The notes under the pieces: model-generated
Database searches by the model: none
What the model saw: only the letters and a program-made list of their open reading frames with translations
What the model was told of the DNA's origin: nothing
DNA from: ZC4RG29 sp036381475
GTDB taxonomy: Bacteria; Bacteroidota; Bacteroidia; Cytophagales; Cyclobacteriaceae
Direction of reading: 5' to 3'
DNA: 8,599 nucleotides
NCBI GenBank assembly: GCA_036381475.1
Contig: DASVCT010000196.1
Span: forward strand, 1 to 8,599
Translations under genes and position numbers: made by a program
Shown here: one piece after another, positions 1-6,568 of the stretch
Layout of the letters: each line of letters begins with the position of its first letter
How positions within the stretch are numbered: position 1 is the first letter of the stretch

Positions 1-98
1 ACGACCATAACCTTTATGAAAGCAATCACCACAGCGAGGATGACTTGTGATGAAAGGCTCTTGGGCTCGCGTTTTTGGTCGTTTTCGGTAGTTTGCAT
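1..98 (-). CDS. N-terminus of an unrecognised probable membrane protein (partial)
   Basis: An ATG at 98-96 opens a frame that stays open to the left edge of the window, giving 32 codons and two bases of the next. The first 17 or so residues (starting MQTTENDQKREPK) are polar and charged. They are followed by a hydrophobic run (VILAVVIAFI, then KVMV) that looks like the start of a membrane segment with a cytoplasmic N-terminal tail. The ATG lies only seven bases after the stop codon of the upstream small gene, so the two are probably co-transcribed. No Shine-Dalgarno sequence is evident, which is normal for Bacteroidota. Too little is present to assign a family or function. The open frame, the start codon and the tight spacing are seen directly; membrane location is inferred from hydrophobicity. 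Confidence 0.5.
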   Translation of the reverse strand, partial: MQTTENDQKREPKSLSSQVILAVVIAFIKVMV

Positions 99-105
99 AC
101 GTTGA

Positions 106-447
106 TTATTTCGCCTGAACCTTTCCACTCAGGAATTCGCCGGCGACCTTTTCGTCTGCTTCGATTTTTCTGCTAACGGTAAGACACAACTCGTCCAGGT
201 AGTCGCGGAGGTGCAGGCTGGAATAATGCGTGATGCGGCTCAGCAGGAGTTCGATCTCCTTGTGCTTCTCGATGTACCAATAGATATCGACGCGAAGGCA
301 GAGGTGATAATTGCGCTGGTGCGGCTCAAGTAGCTGGATGAGCTTCGACATCCGCGAGAGCAATGTAGAATAGCTGACCCGGCCGGAATCCCCGTAGAAT
401 GTCTTTACCCGCTGCTCTTCCCGTAACTCTGCCACAGATGGGCGCAT
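106..447 (-). CDS. Hypothetical protein, 113 residues, no family recognised
   Basis: An open frame of 113 codons ends with TAA at 108-106. I chose the ATG at 447-445; an in-frame TTG at 465-463 would add six residues but lies inside a GC-rich hairpin. The product is rich in charged and leucine residues and looks helical, for example ELLLSRITHYSSLHLRDYLDEL. It has two cysteines, several tyrosines and one tryptophan (in DIYWYIEKHKE). There is no signal peptide or membrane segment, so a soluble cytoplasmic protein is likely. The gene lies about 150 bases after the histidine kinase and seven bases before a probable membrane-protein gene, so it may pair with the latter. I do not recognise the family. 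The amino-acid make-up is protein-like and no better frame competes on either strand, but the call rests on coding potential alone. Confidence 0.6.
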   Translation of the reverse strand: MRPSVAELREEQRVKTFYGDSGRVSYSTLLSRMSKLIQLLEPHQRNYHLCLRVDIYWYIEKHKEIELLLSRITHYSSLHLRDYLDELCLTVSRKIEADEKVAGEFLSGKVQAK

Positions 448-457
448 TTGATGGCGC

Positions 458-544
458 CGGGGCAAAGGTCCCCGAAACGGAGCGGCATTCCTTCAGGGCA
501 AAACATGGTTTTGAAATTTCAGGGAAATCCCTGATGCGCATCAG
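458..544 (-). other. Cluster of small dyad symmetries between the kinase and the next gene; possible weak terminator or RNA structure
   Basis: Four short perfect dyads lie in 87 bases of the 147-base gap. CGGGG (458-462) pairs with CCCCG (470-474) around a 7-base loop. CAAAAC (499-504) pairs with GTTTTG (508-513) around 3 bases. TCAGGG (519-524) pairs with CCCTGA (529-534) around 4 bases. CTGATGCGCATCAG (531-544) is a 14-base palindrome that shares bases with the third dyad, so those two cannot form together. Read on the minus strand, the third hairpin is followed by AAATTTCAAAA, a poor uridine tract, so it would be at best a weak intrinsic terminator for the kinase operon. The dyads are seen directly; any function is inference. 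Confidence 0.3.
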
Positions 545-594
545 CGTGACGCGGCCGTGCCTCCGTGTCTTTTTGAAAATATAAATGAAGAAAA

Positions 595-2382
595 TCAGTG
601 GCGCGGAAGCGCGAAATAAAACGTAGCGCCTTCTTCGGGACGTGCGTCCGCCCAAATGCTTCCACCGTGCCTGTGCAAAATACGATGGACAATGGCCAGT
701 CCTACGCCAGTGCCTTCAAACTCTTCCTGCGAATGCAATCGCTGGAACACACCGAACAGTTTTTCGTAGTAGCGCATGTCGAATCCTGATCCGTTGTCGC
801 GCACAAAGTAAACAATCTTATCACCTTCCTCGCGGGCGCCTACTTCGATGATGGCCTTAGGCTTGCGGCCCGTATATTTCAACGCGTTGGATAACAAGTT
901 GGTCCACACATGGCGCATGGTCACGCTGTCAACAAAAGCCGGTGGCAGCGACGCCCTGGTAAAATCGATATCCCTGCCGTTCTGGTCCCGCAGCAGCTCT
1001 TCCCAGATGCCGTCGACCATGTCTTCCATGGAAATTGTTCCTTTCATGAGCTCCTTGCGACCCAGACGTGAAAAGGAAAGCAGATCGTCAATCAACTGGC
1101 CCATGCGTCGCGCGTTGTCCTGGATGATATGGATCAGCCGGTTGGCTTCGTCGTCGAGTTTGCCGGTATACTCTTCAGCGAAGATATTCATGTAGCCGTG
1201 AATCGACCGCAGGGGAGCACGCAGGTCATGCGAAACGGAATAGGAGAACGATTCAAGTTCCTTGTTGGCCGCTTCGAGTTCACGGGTGCGCACGGCAACC
1301 ATCGCCTCAAGTTTCTGATTAAACGACCGCACTTCCTCCTCGGCCTCCTTGTATTTCGTAATGTCCGTATAGAATATGGCAATCCCGTCGTCCTGAGGCA
1401 GGACGCGCACATCAACCCACATAGCATTAGATTCGGCGTAGGACACAAAGCTGGCCGCCGTGCGGTCGCGCATTACCCGATGGTACTCCTCCCAGAAAAC
1501 CGTGTTGACCAATCCATGAAACTCCTCCCAAAAGACTTTGCCAACGAGCTCATCACGCGTACGATTTGCTTGCGCGAGCGCACGGTGGTTAATGTCCGTG
1601 ATGCGCCATTGGGCATCCAGACTAATATAGGAGTCGGCCATCCCCTGAACCATATTGCCGAGTCTTTCATGGCGGGCCTGGAGTTCGCGATTCTGGGATT
1701 CCATCTCTGCCAACATCGCATTAAAGGCATCCGTCAGCGATCCGATCTCGTCGTTGTTTTCCTTCGTGGCACGCAGGGAGTAATCGCGGTTTGCCGATAC
1801 TTGTCCCGCCGTCCGCGCCAGCGAAAGGATGGGGCGGGAGATGCGTTTCTGGAGCCTGGACGACACGATGAATGCCATGACCAACGCACCGAACGCCATA
1901 ACAGCAGAAAGAATGAAATACAGTTGAAAGCGCTCTTTAGCCTCGGCCATATTCGATCGAATATACAGTGTTCCGAGGCGTACATTTCCCTCGACTACCG
2001 GCTGAAATCCCTCGATGTAACCCGCCTTGAACTCATATCCTTCTTCACCAGTGTACGGCGGCAACGCGGGGGCTTTGCTATCAGGATACACGGAGAATAC
2101 ATTTCCGTCCTTGTCGTACAACCCGGCCAGTACGATCTGTGACTCCGCGCGCAGCGCAGAGAGGATTTCACCTGCTTCCTCCGGGCTGTCGAACGCAAGT
2201 GCAGCGGTGCTGTTAGTGGCAACAATAGACGCGATGCTGGACAACTCGGACGCGGCTGTTTTCCGATATGTGAAAAACTCGTACGCAAGAAAGGCCGCCA
2301 GGGTAAGGAGCACTACCACCCCGCTGGTCAACAGCATTACCGCCATCAGTTTCCATTTTATCGGAAGTCGGGCCAGCCACAT
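595..2382 (-). CDS. Membrane sensor histidine kinase with CHASE8-like periplasmic domain, HAMP, PAS and phytochrome-type kinase core
   Basis: This 595-residue inner-membrane kinase has TM1 at about 13-34. A periplasmic domain at about 40-150 contains ATNSTAALAFDS and GLYDKDGN, which resemble the CHASE8 sensor of YfiN-type proteins. TM2 is at 153-175, HAMP at 176-230 (P184, DEIG 211-214), PAS at about 242-345 and a coiled linker at 345-378. The HisKA domain carries the phosphoacceptor His385 (SVSHDLRAPLR). The HATPase domain has the N box (N495, N499, K502), G1 box DNGSGFD (529-535), the KLFGVFQRLH segment (541-550) and G2 box GTGVGLAIV (557-565). All catalytic motifs are intact. The C-terminal half resembles phytochrome-class kinases that phosphorylate Rcp1-type receivers. 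The ATG follows the YfiR gene's TGA by four bases, so the two are probably translationally coupled, and YfiR is the likely periplasmic regulator. The CHASE8 name is from recall, not a search; the signal is unknown. Confidence 0.93.
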   Translation of the reverse strand: MWLARLPIKWKLMAVMLLTSGVVVLLTLAAFLAYEFFTYRKTAASELSSIASIVATNSTAALAFDSPEEAGEILSALRAESQIVLAGLYDKDGNVFSVYPDSKAPALPPYTGEEGYEFKAGYIEGFQPVVEGNVRLGTLYIRSNMAEAKERFQLYFILSAVMAFGALVMAFIVSSRLQKRISRPILSLARTAGQVSANRDYSLRATKENNDEIGSLTDAFNAMLAEMESQNRELQARHERLGNMVQGMADSYISLDAQWRITDINHRALAQANRTRDELVGKVFWEEFHGLVNTVFWEEYHRVMRDRTAASFVSYAESNAMWVDVRVLPQDDGIAIFYTDITKYKEAEEEVRSFNQKLEAMVAVRTRELEAANKELESFSYSVSHDLRAPLRSIHGYMNIFAEEYTGKLDDEANRLIHIIQDNARRMGQLIDDLLSFSRLGRKELMKGTISMEDMVDGIWEELLRDQNGRDIDFTRASLPPAFVDSVTMRHVWTNLLSNALKYTGRKPKAIIEVGAREEGDKIVYFVRDNGSGFDMRYYEKLFGVFQRLHSQEEFEGTGVGLAIVHRILHRHGGSIWADARPEEGATFYFALPRH

Positions 2383-2386
2383 AACC

Positions 2387-2929
2387 TCACGATTTTGGAA
2401 TCGAAATTTCTGCGAGCCTCAATAGCTTGGAACTTATCATCAGCCCGGAAGAACGTGCAGCTTCCGGATTAATCTGCAAACGGATCTTGTTGTCCTCGGA
2501 AAAAAACCGGATCATTCCTCCGGCTCGTATGAATGCAGGATTGTCACCTACCGTGAGCATCGCCCGGGACTCCAATCCCCTGAGAACTGTGCGGAGTTGT
2601 CCTAACCCTTCGGCGCGAACGAAGAGGATGTGGCACTTGTCGATATCCTCCAGGCTGCTGAAGCGTCTGACCTGGAGCGGGTGGCCTTTGACGGCCTCAC
2701 CGGAAACTACCTTGTCGAGGTATTCTCCGAAAGGATCTTCGCCAAGAACGCCAATGACCATAGGCTCGTCCGCCTGTGAAAAGCTTCCCTCCGGCCATTC
2801 AACGAACTGAGCAAAATGAAAAAGGAAAACGGCTTTTACCTTGTACTCGTCTGGTACCTGTGCGGCAACATCTGCGCCCCATACCGGTACAGACGCCAGG
2901 ATCCAACACGTCCACAGAATTCGAAACAT
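2387..2929 (-). CDS. YfiR family (DUF4154) secreted regulatory protein
   Basis: The 180-residue product has a hydrophobic signal peptide (ILWTCWILASVPVWGA) probably cleaved near ADVAAQ, placing it in the periplasm. The mature part carries the YfiR/DUF4154 pattern: YKVKAVFLFHFAQFVEWP at about 29-46, IGVLGEDPFG at 59-68, DKCHILFVRAE from 97, TVGDNPAFIRAGGMIRFF at 126-143, then an NKIRLQIN segment and a SSKLLRLA C-terminal helix. In Pseudomonas YfiR binds and represses the membrane cyclase YfiN; here the adjacent, probably coupled partner is a histidine kinase. The mature protein has a single cysteine (Cys99), so the intramolecular disulfides known from Pseudomonas YfiR cannot form. I chose the ATG at 2929-2927; an in-frame GTG at 2944-2942 would add five residues (MKHGL) and is also compatible with a signal peptide. 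The family call is firm, the partner inferred. Confidence 0.9.
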   Translation of the reverse strand: MFRILWTCWILASVPVWGADVAAQVPDEYKVKAVFLFHFAQFVEWPEGSFSQADEPMVIGVLGEDPFGEYLDKVVSGEAVKGHPLQVRRFSSLEDIDKCHILFVRAEGLGQLRTVLRGLESRAMLTVGDNPAFIRAGGMIRFFSEDNKIRLQINPEAARSSGLMISSKLLRLAEISIPKS

Positions 2930-3060
2930 TAACCCGTGTTTCACGCCACTGCCGCTTTTTATGAATCAATCATGTGGGGATGGCTTACTGCCGGGTCGTT
3001 TCACCAAATAGCTAAACAAGGATAATGCCAAGAACCGGCCATCGCATATACCCTTCATTA

Positions 3061-3498
3061 TCAGGATGTTTTGTTAATCACAATCCAGTATAATCCAAGG
3101 TCACTGACGATGCGCACAAAGTTTTCAAACTCCACAGGCTTCACGATATAACTGTTGGCGCCAAGATCATAGCACCGCTTGACATCCGGGTCCTCAGCCG
3201 ATGAAGTGAGAATCACCACCGGAATCGTACGCGTCCGGGGGTCCGACTTTATTTTGCGAAGCACTTCAATGCCGTCGACCTTAGGCATCTTAAGATCCAG
3301 GAAAACGACACGGGGAATGAATTCCGGGTTCCTCGACGCATACTTCCCACTTGCAAACAGAAAGTCAAGGGCCTCTGCTCCGTCACGAAGATGAATAAGC
3401 TTGTTGGCGAGATTTTGCTTCCTAAGTGCTCTGATGGTTAATTCGGCATCGTACAGGTTGTCCTCTACGATCAGGATTTCGATTTCGTTATTCTGCAT
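3061..3498 (-). CDS. Single-domain response regulator, Rcp1-like receiver
   Basis: The 145-residue protein is one complete receiver domain with no output domain. It has the acidic pair Glu12-Asp13 in ILIVEDN, the phosphoacceptor Asp68 in VVFLDLKMPKVDG, Thr98 in VVILTSS and Lys120-Pro121 in SYIVKPV. The longer alpha1-beta2 region, the LDFLF segment and the C-terminal DLGLYWIVIN resemble Rcp1-type regulators, the usual partners of phytochrome-class histidine kinases such as the one encoded about 700 bases downstream. It presumably takes phosphate from His385 of that kinase and acts by protein contact or as a phosphorelay intermediate; no target is visible here. The start is ATG at 3498-3496; an in-frame TTG at 3513-3511 would add five residues and seems less likely. 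A gap of 131 bases separates its stop from the YfiR ATG, so an operon is plausible but not shown. Confidence 0.93.
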   Translation of the reverse strand: MQNNEIEILIVEDNLYDAELTIRALRKQNLANKLIHLRDGAEALDFLFASGKYASRNPEFIPRVVFLDLKMPKVDGIEVLRKIKSDPRTRTIPVVILTSSAEDPDVKRCYDLGANSYIVKPVEFENFVRIVSDLGLYWIVINKTS

Positions 3499-3547
3499 TA
3501 GCGCGCAACTCAATACGTCAAAAAAATGATATGGCAGTCCGCCTTCA

Positions 3548-3579
3548 CCAATGTACTCATTATCGCGCTATAGACCAAA
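3548..3579 (-). promoter_or_regulatory. Candidate Bacteroidota-type promoter for the response regulator
   Basis: On the minus strand TTTG (3579-3576) is followed after 20 bases by TACATTGG (3555-3548). This matches the Bacteroidota pattern TTTG, spacer of about 20, TAnnTTTG with one mismatch. It would start transcription about 45 bases upstream of the receiver's ATG and could drive the receiver, YfiR and kinase genes. The match is seen in sequence; its use is inferred. Confidence 0.35.
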
Positions 3580-3664
3580 CGCGAACCGCCGCACGGCACT
3601 TCTGCACCGTTGAGCGTCCGCATAGCCGCTGTGTTCTCCTCACTACCGTACTCTCCGAGTCGGG

Positions 3665-6415
3665 TCAGGCCTCTTTGAGGAACTTGCGAAGCATGTACTG
3701 GAGTATACCGCCGTTCCGGTAGTAGTCAATCTCTATGATGCTGTCAAGCCGGCTCACGACATTCAAGACCTTTCGCGTTCCGTCAGGGTGTACGGCCTCC
3801 AGGGTCAACTCCTGTCCTGGCTTGATGCTATCATCCAGCCACTCCAGCCGATAGGTCTCGGTCCCGTCAAGTCCAAGGGATCCGGCACTTTCTCCCGCAC
3901 GGTACTGGAGCGGCAATACGCCCATTCCCACCAGGTTACTTCTGTGTATCCGTTCATAGCTTTCGGCAAGCACGGCCCTCACGCCCAGGAGGTACGTTCC
4001 CTTTGCAGCCCAATCGCGCGATGAACCGCTCCCGTATTCTTTGCCTGCGAGTACAAGCAACGGGACCCCTGCCTTCTTGTACTCTGCCGCAGCTTCGTAT
4101 ACGGTCATCTCCTTGTCGTTAACAAAGCAGGTCGTGTAGCCTCCCTCCCTCTTTGCCAGTTTATTCCGGATGCGCACGTTCGCGAAGGTGCCACGTACCA
4201 TTACCTCATCGTTTCCCCGACGGGAGCCATACGAGTTGAAATCATGTGGCTTTACACCGCGCTCCATGAGGTACTTTCCTGCGGGGGAATCCGGACTGAA
4301 CGATCCGGCAGGCGATATGTGGTCTGTGGTGATCGAATCACCAAGCATCAACAACACGCGCGCGTTATGTATCGGCGCGATTGGAGCGGGCTCCTTGCTG
4401 AGGTTGATAAAGAAGGGGGCCTCTTTAACATACGTAGATTTCTCATCCCACTTGTATGCCTTGTCGGCGGGCGCCTGAAGCCTGCGCCAGTGTTCGTTGC
4501 CGTCAAATATTTCACCGTAGTTCTTGCTGAAATATTCCTTCCGGACGACCTGGCTTACTGCACTCTGCACTTCCTTTTCAGTTGGCCAGATGTCCCTCAA
4601 GTACACGGGATTTCCGTCCTGATCCCTGCCGAGCGGTTCACGCTCCATGTCAATGTCCATCCTCCCTGCGAGAGCGTGGGCGACGACCAGCAGCGGCGAC
4701 ATCAGGAAATTCATCTTGACTTGTGGATGTATGCGGGCCTCAAAGTTGCGATTACTGGACAGCGCTGCAGCGACAATGAGGTCGTTGTCGACCACAGCCC
4801 TGGCGATCGGGTCAGGCAAGGGCCCCGAGTTCCCGATGCAGGACGTGCACCCATACCCAACGACATTGAAACGCAGCTTTTCCAGGGCCTCGAGTAGCCC
4901 GGCTTCGGCAAGGTAGTCGGTAACAACCTTCGACCCGGGCGCAAGGCTTGTCTTCACCCACGGCTTCACGTCAAGCCCCCGCTGCACGGCCTTCTTCGCC
5001 ATCAGTCCGGCTCCAATCATCACATCGGGATTGGAAGTGTTCGTGCAACTCGTGATGGCGGCTATGACTACATCGCCGTCGCTGAGATCGAAGGTTTCAT
5101 CGTTCATGGTCACGCTGACAGTCCGCATGCGTGTGTGTTCCTTCACAGCTACTTCCGCAGGCTCTATGTTCCCGCCTTCATTGGCCCAGCGATTCAGCGG
5201 GCGGTCGGCATGCTCAACATATTGCCGCGAATAGCGATCCTCCAGGATGGCCTTGATCCGTTCCTTAGACTCGCTGAGGAGTATCTTGTCTTGTGGACGA
5301 CTTGGTCCCGCGATTGTCGGTCGCACGGATGCCAGGTCCAACTCGACCACCTTGCTGTATTGTATAGCATCCTCGTTCTCCCGCCACAGCAGGTTCTCCT
5401 TTGTATAGCGTTCAACCCGCTCGATCAGTTCTGCGGGCCGGTTCGTTTTCTCCAGGTACTGGAGCGTTTTTTCGTCTATGGGAAAGTACGTGATGGTGCA
5501 GCCAAATTCCGGCGACATATTTCCGATCGTGGCCCGATCAGGCACGCTCAGTGACTTCAGACCATCGCCAAAAACCTCGACGAATTTTCCCACCACCTTC
5601 GTACGCCGGAGGAGTTCGGTGATTGTAAGCACCAGGTCCGTAGCAGTACTTCCGATGGGCAGGCTACCCGTGAGTTTGAGCCCGATAACTTCCGGCAAGG
5701 CAAAAAACTGTGGTTGCCCCAGCAGGGCAGCTTCCGCCTCAATGCCACCTACTCCATACGCTACAATGCCCAAGCCGTTCACCATGGGTGTGTGGGAATC
5801 GGTTCCCACCAGCGTGTCGGGAAACGCGACCCCATCGCGTTCCGTAACGCACTGCGAGAGATATTCCAGGTTTACCTGGTGACAAATTCCCATGCCTGGC
5901 GGCACCACAGAAAAGTTATTGAATGCGGTCTGCGCCCATTTGAGAAAGCGGTAACGCTCACTGTTGCGTTCATATTCGCGCTCGACATTCTTTTCGTAGG
6001 CGTCCTTGCTTCCAAAATAGTCGACCTGAACGGAGTGATCGATAATCAAGTCTACCGGAATCAGGGGGTTGATACGCGAAGGGTCCTTTCCCTGTCGTAC
6101 CATCTCTCCACGCAGTGAAGCAATGTCGACGATCGCCGGCACACCGGTAAAATCCTGCATGAGCACGCGCGCTGGCTTAAAAGGAATCTCCTTGTCTGCG
6201 GGCTTCGGTTGCCACCCCAAAACGGTGTCTATGTGATCCCGTGTAACCACATAGCCGTCATGATTTCGAATGACGTTTTCCGCAAGAACCCGCATACAAA
6301 AGGGAAGCTTTTCGATTGCATAGCCGGCTTCCTGTAGCGCCTTCAGACTGTAGTATGAGAATGTTTTCCCTGATAGCGTAAGTTCCCTCCTTACATTTAA
6401 GATGTCCTGGTCCAT
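3665..6415 (-). CDS. acnA: Aconitate hydratase, AcnA/IRP type
   Basis: This 916-residue cytoplasmic enzyme interconverts citrate and isocitrate through cis-aconitate in the TCA cycle (and glyoxylate cycle if present). Its length is typical of the AcnA/IRP1 class. The [4Fe-4S] ligands are Cys457 (ITSCTNTSNPDVM) and Cys523 and Cys526 (GYGCTSCIGNSGPLP). Other hallmarks are GTDSHTPMVNGLG (204-216), the swivel-domain segment DFNSYGSRRGNDEVM from 725 and the active-site loop GKEYGSGSSRDWAAKG (791-806). There is no truncation or frameshift. The ATG at 6415-6413 is the only plausible start, because an in-frame TAG lies about 25 bases upstream. It is flanked by about 150 non-coding bases on each side, so it is probably a monocistronic unit; no clear terminator follows it. 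AcnA-type enzymes are often the more oxidation-resistant, stress-associated form, but nothing here shows how this one is regulated. Confidence 0.98.
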   Translation of the reverse strand: MDQDILNVRRELTLSGKTFSYYSLKALQEAGYAIEKLPFCMRVLAENVIRNHDGYVVTRDHIDTVLGWQPKPADKEIPFKPARVLMQDFTGVPAIVDIASLRGEMVRQGKDPSRINPLIPVDLIIDHSVQVDYFGSKDAYEKNVEREYERNSERYRFLKWAQTAFNNFSVVPPGMGICHQVNLEYLSQCVTERDGVAFPDTLVGTDSHTPMVNGLGIVAYGVGGIEAEAALLGQPQFFALPEVIGLKLTGSLPIGSTATDLVLTITELLRRTKVVGKFVEVFGDGLKSLSVPDRATIGNMSPEFGCTITYFPIDEKTLQYLEKTNRPAELIERVERYTKENLLWRENEDAIQYSKVVELDLASVRPTIAGPSRPQDKILLSESKERIKAILEDRYSRQYVEHADRPLNRWANEGGNIEPAEVAVKEHTRMRTVSVTMNDETFDLSDGDVVIAAITSCTNTSNPDVMIGAGLMAKKAVQRGLDVKPWVKTSLAPGSKVVTDYLAEAGLLEALEKLRFNVVGYGCTSCIGNSGPLPDPIARAVVDNDLIVAAALSSNRNFEARIHPQVKMNFLMSPLLVVAHALAGRMDIDMEREPLGRDQDGNPVYLRDIWPTEKEVQSAVSQVVRKEYFSKNYGEIFDGNEHWRRLQAPADKAYKWDEKSTYVKEAPFFINLSKEPAPIAPIHNARVLLMLGDSITTDHISPAGSFSPDSPAGKYLMERGVKPHDFNSYGSRRGNDEVMVRGTFANVRIRNKLAKREGGYTTCFVNDKEMTVYEAAAEYKKAGVPLLVLAGKEYGSGSSRDWAAKGTYLLGVRAVLAESYERIHRSNLVGMGVLPLQYRAGESAGSLGLDGTETYRLEWLDDSIKPGQELTLEAVHPDGTRKVLNVVSRLDSIIEIDYYRNGGILQYMLRKFLKEA

Positions 6416-6441
6416 AGCATCATCGTTATTTTGCCTTTCCT
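6397..6441 (-). promoter_or_regulatory. Possible ribosome-binding site with a tiny overlapping uORF at the acnA start
   Basis: The purine run AGGAAAGG (6441-6434) lies 18 bases before the acnA ATG but 10 bases before an ATGATG pair at 6423-6418 in another frame. That frame encodes only MMLWTRTS before TAA at 6399-6397, inside acnA. The better-spaced starts could therefore draw ribosomes into an eight-codon ORF overlapping the acnA start. Bacteroidota often initiate without Shine-Dalgarno pairing, so this may be coincidence. Confidence 0.2.
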
Positions 6442-6568
6442 AGTGAAAATAAATCTACAGCGAGTCAGGTAGAGCGTTGGGCCGCCGATATGCTAAAGGT
6501 ATAGAATTTTGCCCTTTAAAAGTATTAAGTTGACTCCCTCCTGCTGCGTACTGCGTCAGCGGATCTGG

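Noticed and set aside
326..655. A 109-codon minus-strand frame bridging the kinase end and the small hypothetical gene.
   Set aside because: It overlaps the coding 3' end of the kinase and the 5' part of the 113-residue gene in another frame, and its translation is low-complexity and arginine-rich without recognisable features.
1485..1530. A 10-base direct repeat (ACTCCTCCCA at 1485-1494 and 1521-1530) coding for VFWEEFHG and VFWEEYHR in the kinase PAS domain, suggesting an internal duplication.
   Set aside because: PAS domains of this class normally have two similar aromatic/acidic motifs about 12 residues apart, so the likeness is explained by the fold and codon choice.
1129..2142. A 337-codon open frame on the plus strand.
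   Set aside because: It lies entirely opposite the histidine kinase, whose motifs are intact throughout; its translation is arginine/histidine-rich and matches no family. It is a shadow frame.
3514..3664. The gap between acnA and the receiver as a site for a tRNA or other RNA gene.
   Set aside because: No cloverleaf arms, anticodon-loop pattern or strong hairpin with a T-tract was found; only a candidate promoter is supported.
4244..4897. A 217-codon plus-strand open frame, and several shorter ones, opposite acnA.
   Set aside because: The minus-strand aconitase is complete and conserved across the whole region; these frames are antisense shadows.
6494..6501. TACCTTTA on the minus strand upstream of acnA as a Bacteroidota -7 element.
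   Set aside because: It resembles TAnnTTTG, but no TTG or TTTG lies at the expected distance upstream, so a promoter here is not supported.
6541..6560. CTGCTGCGTACTGCGTCAGC after the outer-membrane factor gene as a terminator stem.
   Set aside because: The similar halves are mostly direct repeats (CTGCGT twice) rather than a good inverted repeat, and no uridine tract follows on the minus strand.
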